From NCBI RefSeq assembly GCF_009931695.1, contig NZ_CP048000.1:186001-250000 (forward strand): 64,000 bases of DNA. The letters run 5' to 3'. The stretch's first letter is position 1, and each line of letters begins with the position of its first letter. This document shows positions 37,776 through 46,646 of this stretch, in pieces. The stretch is from Anaerocolumna sedimenticola. GTDB lineage: Bacteria > Bacillota > Clostridia > Lachnospirales > Lachnospiraceae. The notes under the pieces are model-generated. The model was not told the origin of the DNA and did not search any database. It saw only the letters and a list, made by a program, of their open reading frames with translations. The position numbers and the translations under genes were made by a program.

Positions 37776-38066
37776 TTATATATAATCGCTAACTAAATCG
37801 TCAACTATTTCAAGCATTGTTACTAAAGTAACCCCATTATACCATAGTTTATGTACCATTTCTTTTACGATATCCCTTGAATAGGAAATGGGATCCGTAT
37901 ATTCTGTTTCCAGACAATCATCCAAGTGCTTCACTATTTTTATTCCATACAAACTTATATCTTGTCCACGACTTTTATAATCTTCTACCAGATAATAATC
38001 TAATTGTACCTCCTTACTATCTTCCATTATCATCGTTTTAGTACCCTCTAAATAAAGTTTTTTCAT
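37776..38066 (-). CDS. DUF6514-like small protein
   Basis: The 96-residue cytosolic protein (LDYYLVEDYKSR, LYGIKIVKHLDD, YTDPISYSRDIVKEMV, NGVTLVTMLEIVDDLV) fits a small family common in Clostridia (DUF6514) with no known role. GGGAGGGG precedes the ATG. It is a single-gene unit ending at a shared terminator. Confidence 0.7.
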   Translation of the reverse strand: MKKLYLEGTKTMIMEDSKEVQLDYYLVEDYKSRGQDISLYGIKIVKHLDDCLETEYTDPISYSRDIVKEMVHKLWYNGVTLVTMLEIVDDLVSDYI

Positions 38067-38418
38067 TGCCCCTCCCTATAATCCATACAATTTAAAGCAT
38101 CTTTTCTTACAGTAGGTTTAAATCTAATTACATTATATATTTGTTATTATACGATTAAAAGCAGAATAACTCGGCATAATGTTCTACTTTTCGACATAGA
38201 ACGTATTTTTCTCACGATATGTAAAAAATAGTGTGAATTTTCCCATTTTAATCTTCGTAAATGTGAATATTATGACAATTACCTACATTTTTACCTAGCA
38301 ACATTTTGTTGCCTAATATAAAACTGCTTATGCAATTAGCCATAAATGCTTCCTATATAAAATTTTCTTTATTTTGTAGTAACAATTTGATATAATGTTA
38401 GGATAAAGGAGGTTTATT

Positions 38419-41204
38419 ATGGACTTTAGCAAAAAAGGAACTGCAAAAAAACAACAGCAGATAAAATCTACTTCCAGAAAAATTGCCTCTAAAGCCGGGG
38501 TATCTATTTTTAGAATTTTTTTGATTGGGATTGTATTTGTGGCTGTTATCGGATCATTTGCCGGGTTTGGAGTTTTAAAAGGACTTGCTGACAGTGCACC
38601 AAGTATAGATCAGATAAATGTTATTCCTACAGGTTACACTACCAATATATATGACAAAGACGGTAATTTAATCGAAACTTTAGCCGGTGCGGAAGCCAAC
38701 CGTGTATATGTTACTATAGATGAAATACCGAAAGTTCTTCAAAACTGTGTTATCAGTATTGAAGATGAACGTTTTTATGAACACAATGGTATCGATATAA
38801 GAGGTATCTTCAGAGCTTTCTTTGTTGGCGTAAGCAAAGGAAATTTTGATGAGGGTGCCAGTACACTCACTCAGCAGCTGATTAAAAATCAGGTTTTCAA
38901 CGGCGGTGCGGAGGATAACTTTACCGATCGTTTTATCCGTAAAGTTCAAGAGTGGTATTTGGCTGTTCAATTAGAAGACCGCCTGGATAAAAAATCCATA
39001 CTGGAATACTATCTGAATAATATAAATTTAGGCGCCGGAACCTATGGTGTGCAGACAGCATCGCAAAGATATTTTAATAAAGACGTAGGTGAATTAACTT
39101 TATCTGAAGCAGCAGTTATAGCCGCAATTGCACAATCACCGACCAATATGAATCCAATTACCCATCCGGATAATAATTCCGATAGGCGGGCAAAGGTTCT
39201 TGAGAATATGAAAAATCAAGGGCTATGTACGGAAGAAGAATATCAGGAAGCAGTTAATGATGATGTGTATTCCAGGATTCAAAATATAAATGAAGAACAA
39301 GATACAACATCTTACTATAGTTATTTTGTTGATGAATTAATCGAACAGGTGATTGAAGATTTACAGCAGGAAAAAGGTTACACTTATACTCAGGCCAGCA
39401 ATGCTCTTTATACCGGCGGTTTAAGTATATATACAACCTTGGATTCCAAGATACAGGGTATTGTGGATGATGTCTATTCCAACAAAGATTACTTCCCTGA
39501 AGTTGGAAAAGATTCTTTTTGGGAACTGACTTATGCTTTATCCATTCAAAAGAAAGACGGGACCACGATCCACTATCATACGAATGATTTAGTAGATTAT
39601 TTTAAAGAAAATTCTTCTTTCTCAACCTATTTCACCAGTAAAAAAGAAGCCCAAAAACGGGTAAAAGAATTTAAAGATGCTATGGTGGAAGACGGAGATA
39701 TTATTCTGGGCGAAAACACAAGTTTGATTATTCAGCCCCAGTCATCCATGGTTATCATGGATCAGGACAACGGACAAGTCGTAGCTTTAGTTGGAGGAAG
39801 AGGTGAAAAAACCGGTAACAGGACCTTAAACAGAGCAACCAATACAATGAGACAGCCAGGTTCCACTTTCAAGGTATTATCTACTTACCTGCCCGCTTTA
39901 GACTCCGCGGGAATGACCTTAGCTTCTGTTATTGATGACGCACCGTTTAAATATCCGGATTCAGATAAGTATGTAAGTAACTGGAACGGAGAAACTTACG
40001 AGGGTTTCACTACCTTAAGGCAGGCAATTACCAACTCCATGAATATTGTTACGGTAAAAACATTAGCACAGGTAACCCCCAGATTGGTTTTGATTATTTA
40101 ACTAAGTTAGGTTTTACCACCTTAGTTGACAGCAGGACATCGGATAGCGGAAAAGTATATTCCGATATTAACTTATCTATGGCACTTGGCGGTATTACAG
40201 ATGGTGTAAGTAATCTGGAACTCACCGCAGCTTTTGCAGCTATTGCAAACAGTGGCTATTATACAAAACCAAGCTTTTATACCAAAATTTTGGATCATGA
40301 TAATAAGGTATTATTGAAAAACAAACCTACCGGCCGTCAGGTTATGAAGGAATCAACATCTTTTCTTTTAACCAGCGCAATGGAGGATGTTGTTAAAAAA
40401 GGTACCGGTTCTTCCGTTAATTTTAATGAAATCAGCATGCCGATAGCCGGTAAAACAGGTACCACATCCGATGATAATGACCTCTGGTTTGCCGGATATA
40501 CTCCATATTATACAGCAGCCATATGGTCCGGTTATGATAATAACAAAACTCAAACCAATAAGAGTTATCAAAAAATTATTTGGCGTGATGTCATGCAGCG
40601 GATTCATGAAGAATATAAGTTGGAATCCAAACCTTTTACCAAACCGGATTCCATTGTAGCAGCAGATATCTGTACTAAGAGCGGAAAACTGGCAGTGGAT
40701 GGTTTATGCGATAAATATATCGGAGGGTCCACTGTTAAAACAGAATATTTCGCAAGAGGTACGGTTCCTACTGAAAAATGCGATATTCATGTTAAAGTTA
40801 CTATATGTAAGGATTCCAAACAACTTGCAGGAGAGTATTGTCCTGAATCATCTTTGGAAGAAAAAGTTTATCTGATTAAAGAAGAAAAAAGTCCGACAAA
40901 AGATACACCATATATTTTGCCGACCAAAACATGTACCAAACATAATTCCAAAACAAAAAATACACCTACTAATACTCCATTTCCACCGAGTAATAATAAT
41001 ACCGGCGATATTGCTCCAACCACTCCGCCATATGACAACGGAGCAAATAACGGTAATAATAATGGCAGCAACGGCAATAACGGTAATAATGGTAATGGTA
41101 ATAACGGTAGTGGTAATAATGGCGGAACGGATACCATCACAGGTGATGGTACTGAGACCAATGATGAAACAGATATAGAATTCTATTATGATTACAGTCA
41201 ATAA
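38419..41204 (+). pseudogene. Class A penicillin-binding protein (PBP1A-type), one -1 frameshift
   Basis: The protein polymerises and crosslinks peptidoglycan. It has a transmembrane segment near 33-55 and a GT51 glycosyltransferase domain (ISIEDERFYEHNGIDIRG with the catalytic Glu, EGASTLTQQLIKNQVF). The transpeptidase domain has RQPGSTFKVLS (active-site Ser), SMNIVT (SxN) and, after the shift, GKTGTTSDDNDLWFAGY (KTG). The tail is Asn/Gly-rich. The frame breaks at GTAACCCCCAG near 40075; one added C restores 928 residues and the expected TPQIGFDYL. Both halves are fully conserved, so the break is probably not biological. AAAGGAGG lies 8 bases before the ATG, with TATAAT at 38391. Confidence 0.92.
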
Positions 41205-41207
41205 GAA

Positions 41208-41229
41208 AGAGTCTGACTTGTCAGACTCT
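41208..41229 (+). terminator. Hairpin after PBP gene
   Basis: AGAGTCTGA and TCAGACTCT form a perfect stem with a 4-base loop, directly after the PBP stop codon. Confidence 0.75.
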
Positions 41230-41236
41230 GGCGCTG

Positions 41237-41277
41237 ACGTGCAAGCTTGCCAATTCTCACTTTGCTTTCGCGGAAAT
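41237..41277 (+). repeat. Dispersed intergenic repeat, family 1, partial copy G
   Basis: Only the right end remains (GTGCAAGCTTGCCAATTCTC to TTCGCGGAAAT). It sits between two terminators. Confidence 0.85.
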
Positions 41278-41280
41278 TAA

Positions 41281-41341
41281 GAAAAGCCGGTTTCAAAACC
41301 ATAAGTTATTGTCTAACTTATAGTTTGGGAACCGGCTTTTC
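41281..41341 (-). terminator. Long terminator hairpin after spoVA genes
   Basis: GAAAAGCCGGTTT pairs with GAACCGGCTTTTC, with further inner pairing (ATAAGTTA with TAACTTAT). It lies between the convergent PBP and spoVAE genes. Confidence 0.85.
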
Positions 41342-41501
41342 CTGGTGTTTCATCTATATTAAAAGCATTTATATACCTTGTGCTTTTGGTTTAATCAGAA
41401 AATTATTAATGTTAACATCCTAATTGTTATTAGAAATTTATCATTTAAATTAAAAATCAAATTAAGGTATATAAGATGCTTGAAATATAACTAAGTTAAA
41501 A

Positions 41502-41858
41502 TTAGTCCTTTAACTTCGGGTTAAATATCCAAGAAGCCATATAGGAAAAAATTAATGCTGCTGAAATTCCTACTGCCGAAGCGGTAAAACCTCCTTTAAA
41601 CAAACCGATGAACCCTTCTTCCGTTAACGATTTTTTGATACCTTTAAATAGTAAATTGCCAAAACCGCTAAGAGGTACACTGGCTCCTGCTCCTGCCCAT
41701 TTTGCAAATGGTTCATATACGCCGATGGCTCCTAACGCTGCCCCCAGACATACCAGTATAACCATGATTCTGCCTGGCATAAGTTTGGTGCTATCCATAA
41801 AAATCTGTACAACGGCGCAGATTGCACCTCCAACTAAAAATGCTTTTAAATAATCCAT
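41502..41858 (-). CDS. spoVAE: Stage V sporulation protein AE
   Basis: The 118-residue membrane protein has four hydrophobic segments. AGASVPLSGFGNLLFKGIKK is the conserved SpoVA loop. SpoVA proteins form the channel that moves dipicolinic acid and calcium into the forespore and releases them at germination. It ends the spoVA group, 49 bases after spoVAD. Confidence 0.95.
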   Translation of the reverse strand: MDYLKAFLVGGAICAVVQIFMDSTKLMPGRIMVILVCLGAALGAIGVYEPFAKWAGAGASVPLSGFGNLLFKGIKKSLTEEGFIGLFKGGFTASAVGISAALIFSYMASWIFNPKLKD

Positions 41859-41907
41859 ATGCTTCTCCTATCCGGCTTTATTACATAGAATAGTAATAAA
41901 TATCCAA

Positions 41908-42978
41908 TTAACTTACCTCTATAACAACTCCATGAGCAATTCCGGGTACGGAATTTCCTTCATTAAAACTAACCTGTGATAATAATGCTCCTGTTGGAAC
42001 AAATAAAACTCTTGTCCACTCGTGACGTCTCAGTTTTTGAAAAATATATCCTGTTAATGTTATGGCACTGCAGGCACAGCCGCTTCCACCGGCGTGTGTA
42101 TCCTGTATATCCTTATTAAAAATTTCAATCCCACAATCCATATGATTTGCACTTATATCAAATCCATCCTGCTTTAATAAATCAATTAAAATATCTTTAC
42201 CTACATAACCTAAATCACCGGTAATGATTTTATCATAATAGTTGGGTAGTATATTAAAATCTTTTAAATTCTGTGAAATCGTATTATAAGCCGCAGGAGC
42301 CATACAGGCACCCATATTCATAGAGTCCTTTAAGCCGTAATCTACTATTTTACCAACTGTTATTCCTTTGATTCTGATTGACCCGTTATCTGCGCTATTT
42401 TGTTTTGCTTTAGCAGCCGGTTTCTCCGAGCCTATAACTACCGCTCCGCTGCCCGTTACTGTCCAGGAGGCTGATAACGGTCTTTGATTGCCATAGGCTA
42501 AAGGAAAACGGAATTGCTTTTCTGCACCGGCAAAATGACTGGAAGTCAAAGCTACCACTTTATCCGCATAACCTCCGTCAATAATCATTGCTCCCAGTGC
42601 CATGGATTCACCCATGGTGGAGCAGGCCCCATAAATACCAAAGATAGGTATATTTAAATCTACAATACCAAATGAAGTGGCTATTAATTGGCCTAACAGG
42701 TCACCTCCGACTAAGAACCTGATATCCTCACTCTTTAATCCTGCTTTTTCAATAGCAAGCTCCGCAGCCCTCTTCATGAAACGGCTTTCTGCATCCTCCC
42801 AGGTAGTTCCACCGCACATAGGGTCTTCTTCAATTTGATCAAAAAAGCTTCCTAGCGGCCCATCTCCCTCTTTTTTACCTGCAATGGATGATCCGGAAAG
42901 GATATAAGGTGCATTAGCAAATAAGATACTTTGTTTACCTACTATTTTAGTTACTTTATTATCATTTTGTTCTGCCAT
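41908..42978 (-). CDS. spoVAD: Stage V sporulation protein AD
   Basis: The protein is about 356 residues with a thiolase-like fold and binds dipicolinic acid. It shows SILFANAPYILSGSSIAGKK, EGDGPLGSFFDQI, GIYGACSTMGESMALGAM, HFAGAEKQFRFPLAYGNQRP and GDLGYVGKDILIDLL, typical of SpoVAD. I chose ATG 42978; an ATG at 42990 falls inside the family 2 repeat. No good ribosome-binding site is visible for either (GGGT only), so the repeat may have replaced the original one. Confidence 0.95.
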   Translation of the reverse strand: MAEQNDNKVTKIVGKQSILFANAPYILSGSSIAGKKEGDGPLGSFFDQIEEDPMCGGTTWEDAESRFMKRAAELAIEKAGLKSEDIRFLVGGDLLGQLIATSFGIVDLNIPIFGIYGACSTMGESMALGAMIIDGGYADKVVALTSSHFAGAEKQFRFPLAYGNQRPLSASWTVTGSGAVVIGSEKPAAKAKQNSADNGSIRIKGITVGKIVDYGLKDSMNMGACMAPAAYNTISQNLKDFNILPNYYDKIITGDLGYVGKDILIDLLKQDGFDISANHMDCGIEIFNKDIQDTHAGGSGCACSAITLTGYIFQKLRRHEWTRVLFVPTGALLSQVSFNEGNSVPGIAHGVVIEVS

Positions 42979-42984
42979 ATTTAT

Positions 42985-43084
42985 ACCCATTGCATAACAT
43001 ATCTGCTTACAGATATGTTACTGCCACAAATAAAAAGTGTGAAAGAACTATATGTGGCATTCCTTTCTTTTATTATATTTTCTT
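42985..43084 (+). repeat. Dispersed repeat family 2, copy before spoVAD
   Basis: It starts ACCCATTGCATAACATATCT and reads through GCCACAAATAAAAAGTGTGA to ATTATATTTTCTT. It is interrupted at 43084 by a MITE-like element. Its remaining end resumes at 43235 (ATTATATTTTCTTTCACAC). Confidence 0.88.
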
Positions 43085-43234
43085 AAGTAATTGCGAAACT
43101 CCAATATTGTATTTATATACCATGCAATTAATACAATTTTAGAGCTGAATCTTGCCCGGAGGGCAACTGAAGCTATAAAATTCGTATCAATTGTATGGTA
43201 TATTCTAAAAACTACATAGTTTCGCAATTACCTA
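43085..43234 (+). mobile_element. MITE-like inverted-repeat element (family 3) with 13-bp target duplication
   Basis: The ~150-bp element has long imperfect inverted arms (GTAATTGCGAAACTCCAATA at the left, ending AACTACATAGTTTCGCAATTAC at the right). Its centre is a short hairpin (GCCCGGAGGGC). ATTATATTTTCTT lies on both sides (43072-43084 and 43235-43247), as expected for a target-site duplication. There is no coding capacity. A copy in reverse orientation lies at 56230. Confidence 0.85.
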
Positions 43235-43260
43235 ATTATATTTTCTTTCACACTAACCTC

Positions 43261-43766
43261 CTAAACTACACCTAATTCCATTAGAATATAATAAATTACA
43301 CCAAGTACCCAGGAGGAAAAAATGCCGTATAAGATAACCGGTCCCGCAATTGTAAATATTTTACATCCAATACCAAATACCTGGCCTTCTTTCTTATATT
43401 CCACAGCCGGCGCCGCAACGGAATTCGCAAATCCGGTTATTGGCACTACACTTCCCGCACCGGCATATTTTGCCAGTTTAGGATAAATATTCAGCCCTGT
43501 AAGTAAAACCGCAACAAATACCAATGTTAACGAAGTATAAGAAGCCGCTAATTCTTCTCCTGCCCCCATGACTTATATAAATTGGTTAATCCCTGACCGA
43601 TTGTACATATGATACCTCCCACAAGAAAAGCTTTGCATATATTTGCAAATATATTATGTTTTGGTGTCATATCTTTTACATATTTATTGTACATCTGTTC
43701 TTTCTTATTTTTGTCTCTTTCAATAACCACGTCTGATGCGGTTACCTTTTTCTTATCATTTGGCAT
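43261..43766 (-). pseudogene. spoVAC: Stage V sporulation protein AC, one -1 frameshift
   Basis: The first frame (from ATG 43766, AAGGAG 10 bases upstream) has MTPKHNIFANICKAFLVGGI and ICTIGQGLTNLYKSWG. The second frame continues AGEELAASYTSLTLVFVAVL, YAGAGSVVPITGFANSVAAP and YKKEGQVFGIGCKIFTIAGP. Adding one G to the GGGGG run complementary to 43563-43567 joins them into about 169 residues, the usual SpoVAC length. SpoVAC is the mechanosensitive-type channel part of the SpoVA system. Its neighbours are intact, so the break is probably an assembly error. Confidence 0.92.
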
Positions 43767-43798
43767 ATTCACTCAACTCCTTATTTTTTTATATTAAT

Positions 43799-43907
43799 AC
43801 CCATTGCATAACATATCTGCTTACAGATGTGTTACTGCTACAAAAAAGTGTAAAAGAATCAATATGTGGCATTCCTTTCAGTTATTATATTTTTCTTTCG
43901 CACTTGC
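43799..43907 (+). repeat. Dispersed repeat family 2, copy before spoVAC
   Basis: It starts ACCCATTGCATAACATATCT and ends near TTTTTCTTTCGCAC. It is an uninterrupted relative of the copy at 42985 and shows what that copy looked like before insertion of the MITE-like element. Confidence 0.88.
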
Positions 43908-43923
43908 TGCCCATGCTCTTTGG

Positions 43924-43961
43924 GCATAAATCGTGAAGAATACCGTCTTTTGCTATTCTTT
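43924..43961 (+). repeat. Short hairpin repeat family 4, copy 1
   Basis: GCATAAATCGTGAAGAATA, then a CTTTTGCTATTCTTTT segment, matches 48832-48870 closely. GAAGAATA pairs with TATTCTTT to form a hairpin. It lies directly after the family 2 copy, between spoVAB and spoVAC. Confidence 0.65.
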
Positions 43962-43996
43962 TAATAGCTCGCATGTTCCCTGCGAGACTATTCGTA

Positions 43997-44413
43997 CTAA
44001 TCACTAAAAAACAGTTGATAAAACGAACCGAGTCCTTTTCCAATTGCTAAACTTAAAACTATAATAGGAATTCCAAATTTTAATTTGATTCGGTAAGTCA
44101 ATACCGGGAACACTTGGAGCACTTCCTCTAAAGCCACAGCAAGGCATCCCACAAAACCCCCTGAAAACAGTCCAAACATAATTAATCCGACCATACCGAA
44201 AGGAATATTAATTTTAAATAATAATACAACATTGCCAATTCCTGCTCCTAATACAACAAGATCCTCATATAGATTGATTCGATTCGCCGTATTTGTCCGA
44301 ACAGCTAATCTTGTTAAAACACCGATAAGAGTTATAAATGTAAAAATACCTGCTGCAACGATGATACCTGCTGTAACTCCAATAAAAATCAATAGACCAT
44401 ACTTATAAAACAT
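43997..44413 (-). CDS. spoVAB: Stage V sporulation protein AB
   Basis: The 138-residue membrane protein has about four hydrophobic segments, including LIFIGVTAGIIVAAGIFTFI and GLIMFGLFSGGFVGCLAVAL. Position and size match SpoVAB. It overlaps the end of spoVAA by 11 bases, which suggests translational coupling. Confidence 0.93.
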   Translation of the reverse strand: MFYKYGLLIFIGVTAGIIVAAGIFTFITLIGVLTRLAVRTNTANRINLYEDLVVLGAGIGNVVLLFKINIPFGMVGLIMFGLFSGGFVGCLAVALEEVLQVFPVLTYRIKLKFGIPIIVLSLAIGKGLGSFYQLFFSD

Positions 44414-45029
44414 CTATGGTTTTGCCCTCCCTGTTAGCATTTTCGATTAAAGTCGTATCCAGATTTTCTTCATATAATCGCATTTGGACCTGCATGGGAG
44501 TAGGATCATTACCTAATTTTAATTTGGAGAAATGATTAAAAAATACAATAATCCCCAATGGAAGACCAACTGCATAGGAGATTTCCAGTATTCCGCCGCC
44601 TTTTTCGCTTCCTGTTACTAATTTGTATATCGCAGCAAATACTTCCTTAACATTTGCATCTTCATTAAATGTCATTATGGTAAAAGCTGCTCCGAAAAAC
44701 ACCATAAGTGATACCATAAATACTTTTAAATAATCAAATATTTTGGGCAACTTTTTCGGCGGATCGTAATGAATTATAAAATCAGATTCACCCAGGTTTA
44801 TTATTTGCACATCCGGATATATTTTATTAATTAATTCAATTAATTTTAAGATAGAGAATATATAGTTCGTTTTCTTCGTAGCCTGGGTTTCAAAAACTAT
44901 TTGACTTTTTAAATCATTTACCATCTTACTATCGTGACTGTAAAGTTTGGCAATGTCTTTTAAGTAAATGGTTTTATTAGTAACCATAGTGTTTTTATCT
45001 ATTTTTATATACAAGCAACTATCATTCAT
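44403..45029 (-). CDS. spoVAA: Stage V sporulation protein AA
   Basis: The 208-residue protein has a cytosolic N-terminal domain (SCLYIKIDKNTMVTNKTIYL, VQIINLGESDFIIHY) followed by two membrane helices (FMVSLMVFFGAAFTIMTF and AVGLPLGIIVFFNHF) and an acidic tail. This is the SpoVAA layout. It starts one base after the small upstream gene. Confidence 0.93.
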   Translation of the reverse strand: MNDSCLYIKIDKNTMVTNKTIYLKDIAKLYSHDSKMVNDLKSQIVFETQATKKTNYIFSILKLIELINKIYPDVQIINLGESDFIIHYDPPKKLPKIFDYLKVFMVSLMVFFGAAFTIMTFNEDANVKEVFAAIYKLVTGSEKGGGILEISYAVGLPLGIIVFFNHFSKLKLGNDPTPMQVQMRLYEENLDTTLIENANREGKTIDVL

Positions 45030-45030
45030 A

Positions 45031-45180
45031 TCAGATAACCGCCTCCCAGGTGTAACCTCTCACCAGAGTCCCTTTAAAGTCATCCGTTTGATCTTTTTGA
45101 GCTATAAATGCAAACATCACCGTTGCAAAAAATACTGCTAAAACAATAGCAACTATATACAGACGCCGCTTATAAATCAT
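45031..45180 (-). CDS. Small single-helix membrane protein ahead of spoVAA
   Basis: A 49-residue protein (from ATG 45180; GAGGTGATAGT upstream) has a basic start, one membrane helix (LYIVAIVLAVFFATVMFAFI) and a short outer tail. It lies between sigF and spoVAA and nearly abuts spoVAA. I do not recognise the family; its position suggests a forespore role. Confidence 0.65.
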   Translation of the reverse strand: MIYKRRLYIVAIVLAVFFATVMFAFIAQKDQTDDFKGTLVRGYTWEAVI

Positions 45181-45205
45181 ACTATCACCTCTTTTTCTAT
45201 AAGAT

Positions 45206-45245
45206 AAGAAAAGCATCAGTATAATAATATACCGATGCTTTTCTT
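45206..45245 (-). terminator. Terminator between sigF and the spoVA group
   Basis: AAGAAAAGCATC and GATGCTTTTCTT form a perfect 12-bp stem. On the minus strand it lies 100 bases after sigF and only 25 bases ahead of the 49-residue gene, so the spoVA promoter must overlap it or transcription must read through. Confidence 0.8.
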
Positions 45246-45346
45246 AATTTTTCTTATTACTATTTTTTTAATTTACTATACATTACTAAATTACTTTTCT
45301 TTGTCTAATATTATTTGAATCTATAGCTTTTATATACTGGGAATAT

Positions 45347-46060
45347 TTACATCATCTTTTCCCGCATTTTTAATAAAATTTTCTTTTCAAGACGGGAAAC
45401 TTGTACCTGTGATATTCCTAATTCCTTAGCTATATCTGTCTGGGTTCTATTCATAAAGTATCGAAGCCTGATTAATTCCTGATCTTTTTCATCTAAAGAT
45501 GCTATGGTTTCTCTTAGAGCAAGCTTGTCAATCATATTTTCATTTTCATCATTTGTTTGTTCCAGTTTATCGATTAAATAAATTGCGTTACCGTCACCCT
45601 GATAAATGGTTTTATATAAAGATTCTACTTCAGCTCCTGATTCCAGAGCCATTACTACTTCTTCTTTGGCAAGATTCAACTCGGCGCTGATTTCTTCCAA
45701 GGTTGGTTCCCTGCCGTATAAATTGCTTAATTTTTCTCTCGTAATACGAATTTTACCCGCTGTTTCTTTCATAGACCGGCTTACTTTAATTACACCGTCA
45801 TCCCTTAAGAATCGCTTTATTTCTCCCATGATCATTGGAACAGCATAGGTGGAGAATTTTACATCGTAAGACATATCAAATTTATCAATCGCTTTAATCA
45901 GACCAATACTGCCAATTTGAAATAAATCTTCCGGCTCATGTCCGCGGCACATAAATCTGCGGACAATACTCCATACTAATCCTATATTATCTGTTATAAC
46001 TTTATCTCTTGCTTCTTTATCTCCCTGCTGTGACCGTCGAATCAATTCTATAGTATCCAC
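45347..46060 (-). CDS. sigF: Sporulation sigma factor sigma-F
   Basis: The 237-residue sigma factor of the forespore has region 2 (NIGLVWSIVRRFMCRGHEPE, DLFQIGSIGLIKAIDKFD), region 3 (GREPTLEEISAELNL) and region 4 (LIRLRYFMNRTQTDIAKELG, then ISQVQVSRLEK). It starts at a GTG with GGGAG upstream. It is the last gene of the spoIIAA-spoIIAB-sigF operon and is held inactive by SpoIIAB until release. Confidence 0.97.
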   Translation of the reverse strand: MDTIELIRRSQQGDKEARDKVITDNIGLVWSIVRRFMCRGHEPEDLFQIGSIGLIKAIDKFDMSYDVKFSTYAVPMIMGEIKRFLRDDGVIKVSRSMKETAGKIRITREKLSNLYGREPTLEEISAELNLAKEEVVMALESGAEVESLYKTIYQGDGNAIYLIDKLEQTNDENENMIDKLALRETIASLDEKDQELIRLRYFMNRTQTDIAKELGISQVQVSRLEKKILLKMREKMM

Positions 46061-46160
46061 TGTTTCACTCCCTTCTTAGATGATTTGAGATATCAGGATA
46101 AGTTTTATCCAACCTTTCATCGGTTCCTTATCCTGTAGGAGCATTCAATTTAAATAAAAT

Positions 46161-46583
46161 TTAATGAATAAGCTTTTTCATCTTAACTACGGTGCCTTCA
46201 CCTAATTTTGATTCTACTTCCAGATCATCCATAAATGCTTCCATAAATGAAAATCCCATGCCGGAGCGCTCCAATTCCGGTCTGGTTGTATACAAGGGCT
46301 CCATAGCCTTTTCAATGTCTTCAATTCCTTTTCCAAAATCATGTACTTCAATTAAGACTTCATGATTACATATCTTGCAGTAAATTTTGACTCTGCCGTC
46401 GCCATTATTGTAACCATGAATAATTGCATTGGTTACTGCTTCTGAAACTGCGGTTTTAATATCCGCAATTTCTTCAATGGTCGGGTCCAATTGCGCCACA
46501 AATCCTGCCACTACCATTCTTGCGAAACTTTCATTTCTTGATTGACTATCAATCTCCAATAACATTTCGTTAGTATAATCCAT
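46161..46583 (-). CDS. spoIIAB: Anti-sigma-F factor and serine kinase SpoIIAB
   Basis: The 140-residue GHKL kinase binds sigma-F and phosphorylates SpoIIAA. It has the N-box AVSEAVTNAIIHGYNN, EVHDFGKGIEDIEKAMEP and the G-box SGMGFSFMEAFMD. I chose ATG 46583 because AGGAGG lies 6 bases ahead; a longer frame to 46640 adds an N-terminus absent from the family. Confidence 0.97.
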   Translation of the reverse strand: MDYTNEMLLEIDSQSRNESFARMVVAGFVAQLDPTIEEIADIKTAVSEAVTNAIIHGYNNGDGRVKIYCKICNHEVLIEVHDFGKGIEDIEKAMEPLYTTRPELERSGMGFSFMEAFMDDLEVESKLGEGTVVKMKKLIH

Positions 46584-46646
46584 ACTTATCCTCCTGCTCA
46601 GAACGTCCTCCCAATAAGACTTTAAGTCTATCGCGTTCATTTAATC

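Noticed and set aside
40848..41204. Two overlapping minus-strand frames rich in Ile or Leu/Pro
   Set aside because: They are antisense images of the Asn/Gly-rich tail of the penicillin-binding protein.
5505..41277. Family 1 repeats as a CRISPR array
   Set aside because: The copies are kilobases apart, ~97 bp long and next to gene ends; there are no regular spacers or cas genes.
733..43766. Phase-variable homopolymer tracts
   Set aside because: The runs are only 4-5 bases, shorter than typical slippage tracts, and include housekeeping genes. An assembly error fits better, though it cannot be excluded from sequence alone.
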